Source of the DNA: Enterobacteriaceae bacterium UBA2655
Lineage (GTDB): Bacteria > Pseudomonadota > Gammaproteobacteria > Enterobacterales > Enterobacteriaceae
DNA length: 18,097 bases
NCBI GenBank assembly: GCA_002359495.1
Contig: DENB01000083.1
Location: 515 to 18,611 of the forward strand
Direction of reading: 5' to 3'
Shown here in pieces: positions 14,982-18,097 of the stretch. The translations under genes and the position numbers were made by a program. Each line of letters opens with the position of its first letter. The first letter of the stretch is position 1. The notes beneath the pieces are model-generated. The model made no database searches and was not told the DNA's origin. It worked only from the letters and a program-made list of their open reading frames with translations.

Positions 14982-15080
14982 GCGGCATTTTTTCAGAGAA
15001 TGCCTCATCAAAAAACGTGCCACCTTCAGTTTTTTTGAGCAAATTTACCTGACTTTAAGTTTACCTGTAATAAATGCCGC
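14982..15080. repeat. inverted repeat GCGGCATTT / AAATGCCGC
   Basis: GCGGCATTT (14982-14990) is the exact reverse complement of AAATGCCGC (15072-15080), and the latter is followed by six T. Inside, GGCATT (14984-14989) can also pair with AATGCC (14999-15004), and AAATGCC (15072-15078) with GGCATTT (15102-15108). These are mutually exclusive pairings. Confidence 0.5.
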
Positions 15081-15090
15081 TTTTTTATCA

Positions 15091-15114
15091 GCCCGGATCG
15101 GGGCATTTTTTATT
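15091..15114 (+). terminator. terminator-like hairpin with T-tract in the AT-rich region
   Basis: GCCC (15091-15094) pairs with GGGC (15101-15104) across a six-base loop, followed by ATTTTTTATTTT on the plus strand. A longer alternative stem uses AAATGCC (15072-15078) with GGCATTT (15102-15108). It would end a plus-strand transcript about 280 bases before bepA. Confidence 0.5.
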
Positions 15115-15391
15115 TTCGAGCGATAAACAGGAAATAAAAACAGCATAAAATGTTTCAAACGCCGCTGCTGAAACCGAAAACGCTTCCCAGTCGGCGTCTG
15201 AAAAGCTGTTCAATTTTTTCCGGCAATTAAGAGAGTTGTTACACATTTCAGGCGGACGGATGAAAATCACAGCGTTCCTTTCTCACCTGGCAGTGGTTAA
15301 GATAAGCGTTGCGCCAATCCCCGAATGAAAAAAGCAGAACGTTTGCTGCGCTTTTCTGTCCAACTTCAGGCTTCTGTAACAGGATCAAGGC

Positions 15392-16855
15392 ATGTACAAC
15401 CGGATGAAAAAAACGCTGCTGGCCGGGCTTATCGCCACGCTGAGCCTCGCTGCCGTTCTGCCCGCCAGTGCTGACGTCAGCGATTCATTGCCCGATATGG
15501 GCACGACTGCCGGATCGACGCTCTCGATTAATCAGGAGCTGCAGATGGGCGACTTTTATGTGCGTCAGCTGCGCGCCAGCGCGCCGCTGGTCAACGATCC
15601 GCTGCTCAATCAATACATTAACCAGCTGGGCCAGCGTCTGGTCGCGCATGCCGATTCGGTGCGCACGCCGTTCCACTTTTTCCTGATTCAGAACGATGAG
15701 CTGAACGCCTTCGCCTTTTTTGGCGGCAACGTGGTGCTGCATGCGGCGCTGTTCCGCTATGCGGATAACGAGAGCCAGCTCGCGTCGGTAATGGCGCACG
15801 AAATTTCCCACGTGACCCAGCGCCATCTGGCGCGCGCCATGGAAGAGCAGAAGCGCAACGCCCCTCTCACCTGGGTCGGCGCGCTGGGCTCCATCCTGCT
15901 GGCGATGGCGAACCCGCAGGCGGGCATGGCGGCGCTGACCGGCACGCTGGCGGGCAGCCAGCAGGGGATCATCAGCTTTACCCAGGGCAACGAGCAGGAA
16001 GCGGACCGCATCGGCATTCAGGTGCTGCAACGCGCCGGCTTCGATCCCGAGGCGATGCCCAACTTTTTGCAGAAGCTGGCCGATCAGAGCCGCTTCTCCT
16101 CCAAACCGCCGGAAATTTTGCTGACCCACCCGCTGCCCGACAGCCGCCTGGCCGACGCCCGCAACCGCGCCAATCAGATGCGTCCGGTCGTGGCGCAGTC
16201 TTCGCAGGATTTCTATCTGGCCAAGGTGCGCGCGCTCGGCATGTACGCCACCGGGCAAAACCAGCTGACCGACGACCTGCTGGATCAATACGGCCGGGGC
16301 AACAGCCGCGAACAGCTGGCGGCGCAGTATGGCAAAGCGGTGCAGTTTCTACAGGCGAAAAGCTTCGCCAATGCGAAGAAGATTATCGCGCCGCTGCTGG
16401 CGAAACAGCCCGATAACGTCTGGTTCCTCGACATTATGACCGACATCGACATCGGCCTGAACCAGCCGCAACAGGCTATCGCGCGGCTGACCGGCGCGCG
16501 CGGCGCCAGCACTAACGCGGTGCTGCAATTAAACCTGGCCAATGCTTACGTCGAGGCCAAACAGCCCGCCGACGCGCTGCGCATCCTGAATCGCTACACC
16601 TGGTCGAACAGCGACGACGCCAACGGCTGGGATCTGCTGGCGCAGGCTGCGGCCGCGCAGGGGCTGCGCGATGAAGAGCTGTCGGCGCGCGCGGAAGGAC
16701 TGGCGCTCAACGGGCAACTCGATCAGGCGATCACCACGCTCAGCAGCGCCAGCGCGCAGGTGCCGCTCGGCAGCCTGAAGCAGGCGCGCTACGATGCGCG
16801 TATCGATCAGCTGCGCCAGCTGCAGCAGCGTTTCCGCCAGTATCAGAAAGGTTAA
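15392..16855 (+). CDS. bepA: beta-barrel assembly-enhancing protease/chaperone BepA
   Basis: BepA is a periplasmic M48 metalloprotease and chaperone that helps LptD and other outer-membrane proteins mature and degrades misassembled ones. 487 aa, equal to the E. coli protein (YfgC), with high similarity throughout. Seen: signal peptide with cleavage after Ala27 (LPASAD); zinc motif HEISH (His136, Glu137, His140) and third ligand Glu201 in [10 protein letters not shown]; the regulatory His in [17 protein letters not shown] (about 246); TPR repeats from about 310 to the end ([34 protein letters not shown]). ATG at 15392 aligns with the E. coli start and has AGGA about seven bases upstream. In E. 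coli it belongs to the sigma-E regulon; I could not find a convincing sigma-E promoter here. Convergent with hda, 42 bases apart. Confidence 0.97.
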   Translation: MYNRMKKTLLAGLIATLSLAAVLPASADVSDSLPDMGTTAGSTLSINQELQMGDFYVRQLRASAPLVNDPLLNQYINQLGQRLVAHADSVRTPFHFFLIQNDELNAFAFFGGNVVLHAALFRYADNESQLASVMAHEISHVTQRHLARAMEEQKRNAPLTWVGALGSILLAMANPQAGMAALTGTLAGSQQGIISFTQGNEQEADRIGIQVLQRAGFDPEAMPNFLQKLADQSRFSSKPPEILLTHPLPDSRLADARNRANQMRPVVAQSSQDFYLAKVRALGMYATGQNQLTDDLLDQYGRGNSREQLAAQYGKAVQFLQAKSFANAKKIIAPLLAKQPDNVWFLDIMTDIDIGLNQPQQAIARLTGARGASTNAVLQLNLANAYVEAKQPADALRILNRYTWSNSDDANGWDLLAQAAAAQGLRDEELSARAEGLALNGQLDQAITTLSSASAQVPLGSLKQARYDARIDQLRQLQQRFRQYQKG

Positions 16856-16873
16856 GGTCGTCGCGCCGGGAAA

Positions 16874-16896
16874 GCCCGCCTCGTTGCGCTGCGGGC
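16874..16896. terminator. hairpin between convergent bepA and hda
   Basis: GCCCGC (16874-16879) pairs with GCGGGC (16891-16896) in the 42-base gap between the two stops. No T-run on either strand. Possibly a shared weak terminator. Confidence 0.35.
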
Positions 16897-16897
16897 G

Positions 16898-17599
16898 CTA
16901 AAGTCCCAGCGTCTCTTTGACGAACGGAATGGTGAGCTTGCGCTGCGCGCTAATGGAGGCGCGGTCGAGCCGATCCAGCGTCTCGAACAGCGTGCGCATC
17001 TCCCGATCCAGCCGCTTAAGCAGAAAGCGGCCGACATCTTCCGGCAGTTCGAAGCCGCGCAGTCCGGCGCGCAGCTGCAGCGCCTGTAATTTATCTTCAT
17101 CGGAAAGCGGCTGCAGCCGGTAGATCTGTCCCCAGTCGAGGCGCGAGGCGAGATCCGGCAGGCGCAGGTTAAGCTGGCGCGGAGGACGATCGCCGGTGAT
17201 CAGCAGCCGGGTCTTGCCGGTTTCCAGGATGCGATTATAGAGATCGAAAATCGCCATCTCCCAGGCTTCTTCGCCGGCGATGCACTCGATATTATCGATG
17301 CAGACCAGCGCCAGTTGCTCCATGCCTTCCAGCACTTCCGGCACAAACCAGGTGCGCTTATCCAGCGGCACATAGCCTACCGCCTCGTCGCGCGCCGACA
17401 TCTCCGCGCAGGCCGCATGCAGCAAGTGGCTGCGTCCGCCGCCCGCCCGCGACCAGAAATAGAGATAGCCGCCGTGCTGCTGAGCGAGCGCGCCTTTGAT
17501 CGCGGCTAACAGGGACGGATTTTCCCCAGGCCAGAAGCTGGCGAAGGTTTCATCATCGGGCAAATAGAGTGGCAGTGAAAGTTGTGCCGGCGTGTTCAG
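16898..17599 (-). CDS. hda: DnaA inactivator Hda (regulatory inactivation of DnaA), probable CUG start
   Basis: Hda is an AAA+ protein that, bound to the DNA-loaded sliding clamp, stimulates DnaA-ATP hydrolysis and so prevents over-initiation. Seen: clamp-binding motif QLSLPL at residues 6-11; a Walker A-like loop [10 protein letters not shown]; Walker B-like [12 protein letters not shown]; box [11 protein letters not shown] with the arginine finger; and [20 protein letters not shown] near the C-terminus. Start: the frame opens GTG CTT CTG AAC ACG. GAGG (17608-17605) overlaps the GTG at 17605, so that codon cannot use it, whereas the CTG at 17599 lies five bases after it. Starting there gives 233 aa, the length of E. 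coli Hda, which is known to use CUG. It lies downstream of uraA on the same strand, separated by 84 bases that hold a long inverted repeat. The yfgD gene found between bepA and hda in E. coli is absent. Confidence 0.96.
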   Translation of the reverse strand: MNTPAQLSLPLYLPDDETFASFWPGENPSLLAAIKGALAQQHGGYLYFWSRAGGGRSHLLHAACAEMSARDEAVGYVPLDKRTWFVPEVLEGMEQLALVCIDNIECIAGEEAWEMAIFDLYNRILETGKTRLLITGDRPPRQLNLRLPDLASRLDWGQIYRLQPLSDEDKLQALQLRAGLRGFELPEDVGRFLLKRLDREMRTLFETLDRLDRASISAQRKLTIPFVKETLGL

Positions 17600-17620
17600 A
17601 AGCACCTCAGCGTGTGAACG

Positions 17621-17657
17621 GGCAGAAAACCGGGCAAGTCTACCACAGTTTTCTGCC
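17621..17657. repeat. perfect 10-bp inverted repeat between uraA and hda
   Basis: GGCAGAAAAC (17621-17630) is the exact reverse complement of GTTTTCTGCC (17648-17657), with a 17-base loop. It lies after the uraA stop and 22 bases before the hda CUG codon. On the minus-strand RNA it forms a stem with no following U-tract, so it may be a leader or processing structure rather than an intrinsic terminator. Confidence 0.6.
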
Positions 17658-17683
17658 GGAACTGAAACGGGCCGTCCCGCCTG

Positions 17684-18097
17684 TTAGCGTTGCGTTTCTT
17701 CTTCTGCGTCCAGCACCACTTCTTCCGGGCGCAGCAGGGTGATAACGCGGAAAATCAGGCTGAGCCCAACGCCGACGATGGTCGCCAGCGCCATGCCTTT
17801 CAGCTCCGCCGCGCCGATATGCACCTTCGCGCCGCTGACGCCGATGATCAGGATCACCGAGGTGAGGATCAGGTTTTGCGCTTTGCTGTAATCCACTTTG
17901 GATTCGATCAGCACACGGATGCCCGATGCGCCGATCACGCCGTACAGCAGCAGCGACACGCCGCCCATTACCGGCACCGGAATCGCCTGGATCGCCGCCG
18001 CCAGCTTGCCGACGCAGGAGAGCAGAATGGCGATGATCGCCGCGCCGCCGATCACCCAGGTGCTGTAGACGCGGGTAATCGCCATCACGCCGATGTT
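17684..18097 (-). CDS. uraA: uracil permease UraA, C-terminal part (runs off window)
   Basis: UraA is the inner-membrane uracil:proton symporter of the NCS2 family. The frame is open to the right edge (137 residues plus stop), covering roughly the last third of the about 430-aa protein. Nearly identical to the E. coli C-terminus: NIGVMAITRVYSTWVIGGAA, GGVSLLLYGVIGASGIRVLI, NLILTSVILIIGVSGAKVHIG, GMALATIVGVGLSLIF and the tail RPEEVVLDAEEE. At least three hydrophobic helices are present in the fragment. Upstream of hda on the same strand, as in E. coli, where upp lies next; upp would be outside the window. Confidence 0.96.
   Translation of the reverse strand, partial: NIGVMAITRVYSTWVIGGAAIIAILLSCVGKLAAAIQAIPVPVMGGVSLLLYGVIGASGIRVLIESKVDYSKAQNLILTSVILIIGVSGAKVHIGAAELKGMALATIVGVGLSLIFRVITLLRPEEVVLDAEEETQR

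Larger units (their letters stand above)
14643..15391. other. 749-base AT-rich intergenic region between the DsrE pair and bepA
   Basis: No convincing gene. It holds the promoter region of the minus-strand DsrE pair (CRP-like site at 14699-14714), a candidate plus-strand promoter at 14743-14772, T-rich DNA with several inverted repeats built on GGCATT/AATGCC (14982-15108), a terminator-like hairpin (15091-15114), and the bepA leader. Base composition is clearly lower in GC than the surrounding genes. An open frame at 14905-15126 (plus, 73 codons, GTG start) lacks a ribosome site and runs through the terminator-like hairpin, so I do not call it. The bepA promoter was not identified with confidence; TAAGAT at 15298-15303 is a possible -10. 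Confidence 0.6.

Noticed and set aside
14905..15126. 73-codon plus-strand open frame in the AT-rich region
   Set aside because: GTG start without a ribosome site, Phe-rich translation from T-runs, no family, and a terminator-like hairpin inside it. Better explained as non-coding.
15320..15365. Possible sigma-E promoter for bepA around GAACGTT
   Set aside because: The spacing to any -10-like TCTG element is about 12 bases, too short for the sigma-E pattern.
15485..16288. Minus-strand open frame of 267 codons opposite bepA
   Set aside because: Mirror of the BepA coding frame, with Arg/Gln/Leu-rich composition and no domain.
1..18097. Mobile element, CRISPR array, tRNA or prophage remnants
   Set aside because: No transposase, integrase or repeat-spacer pattern, and no tRNA-like sequence, was seen on either strand.

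Overview
The window reads as a chromosomal stretch from a GC-rich member of the Enterobacterales, most likely Erwiniaceae (Pantoea, Mixta or Erwinia type). The basis is very close similarity, from memory, of TmcA, YpfJ, PurC, BamC, DapA, GcvR, Bcp, BepA, Hda and UraA to the E. coli proteins, in nearly the E. coli order. The family-level placement is inference. No tRNA, rRNA, insertion sequence, prophage gene or CRISPR array was seen.

Left conserved block (1-5906). On the minus strand lie tmcA (tRNA acetyltransferase, running off the left edge), ypfJ (zinc metallopeptidase), purC (purine synthesis), bamC (outer-membrane assembly lipoprotein) and dapA (lysine/diaminopimelate synthesis). purC has its own terminator and a PurR-like box. 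bamC and dapA form a two-gene unit ending in a clear terminator. Divergent from dapA, gcvR (glycine-cleavage regulator) and bcp (peroxiredoxin) run on the plus strand and end in a GC-rich hairpin.

Accessory block (about 5950-15390). This lies between bcp and bepA, an interval that holds other genes in E. coli. It contains: (a) a membrane diguanylate cyclase with a periplasmic sensor and intact catalytic and inhibitory sites; (b) a tightly coupled minus-strand operon of a LacI-type regulator, a periplasmic binding protein, two permeases, an ABC ATPase and a GpdQ/CpdA-type metallophosphodiesterase; (c) a tandem pair of exported or membrane-anchored DsrE-family proteins; (d) about 750 bases of AT-rich DNA with no convincing gene but several hairpins. 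The operon looks like uptake plus cleavage of a small organic phosphodiester or related organophosphorus compound. Its LacI regulator probably acts at a perfect 16-bp palindrome just upstream of its own start. The binding-protein gene is split by a frameshift at a run of six G (plus strand), so the importer is either inactive in this isolate, phase-variable, or affected by a base-calling error.

Right conserved block (15392-18097). bepA (periplasmic chaperone/protease) on the plus strand converges on hda (replication-initiation regulator, apparently with the rare CUG start) and uraA (uracil permease, running off the right edge). perM and yfgD, which flank bepA in E. coli as I recall it, are not here.
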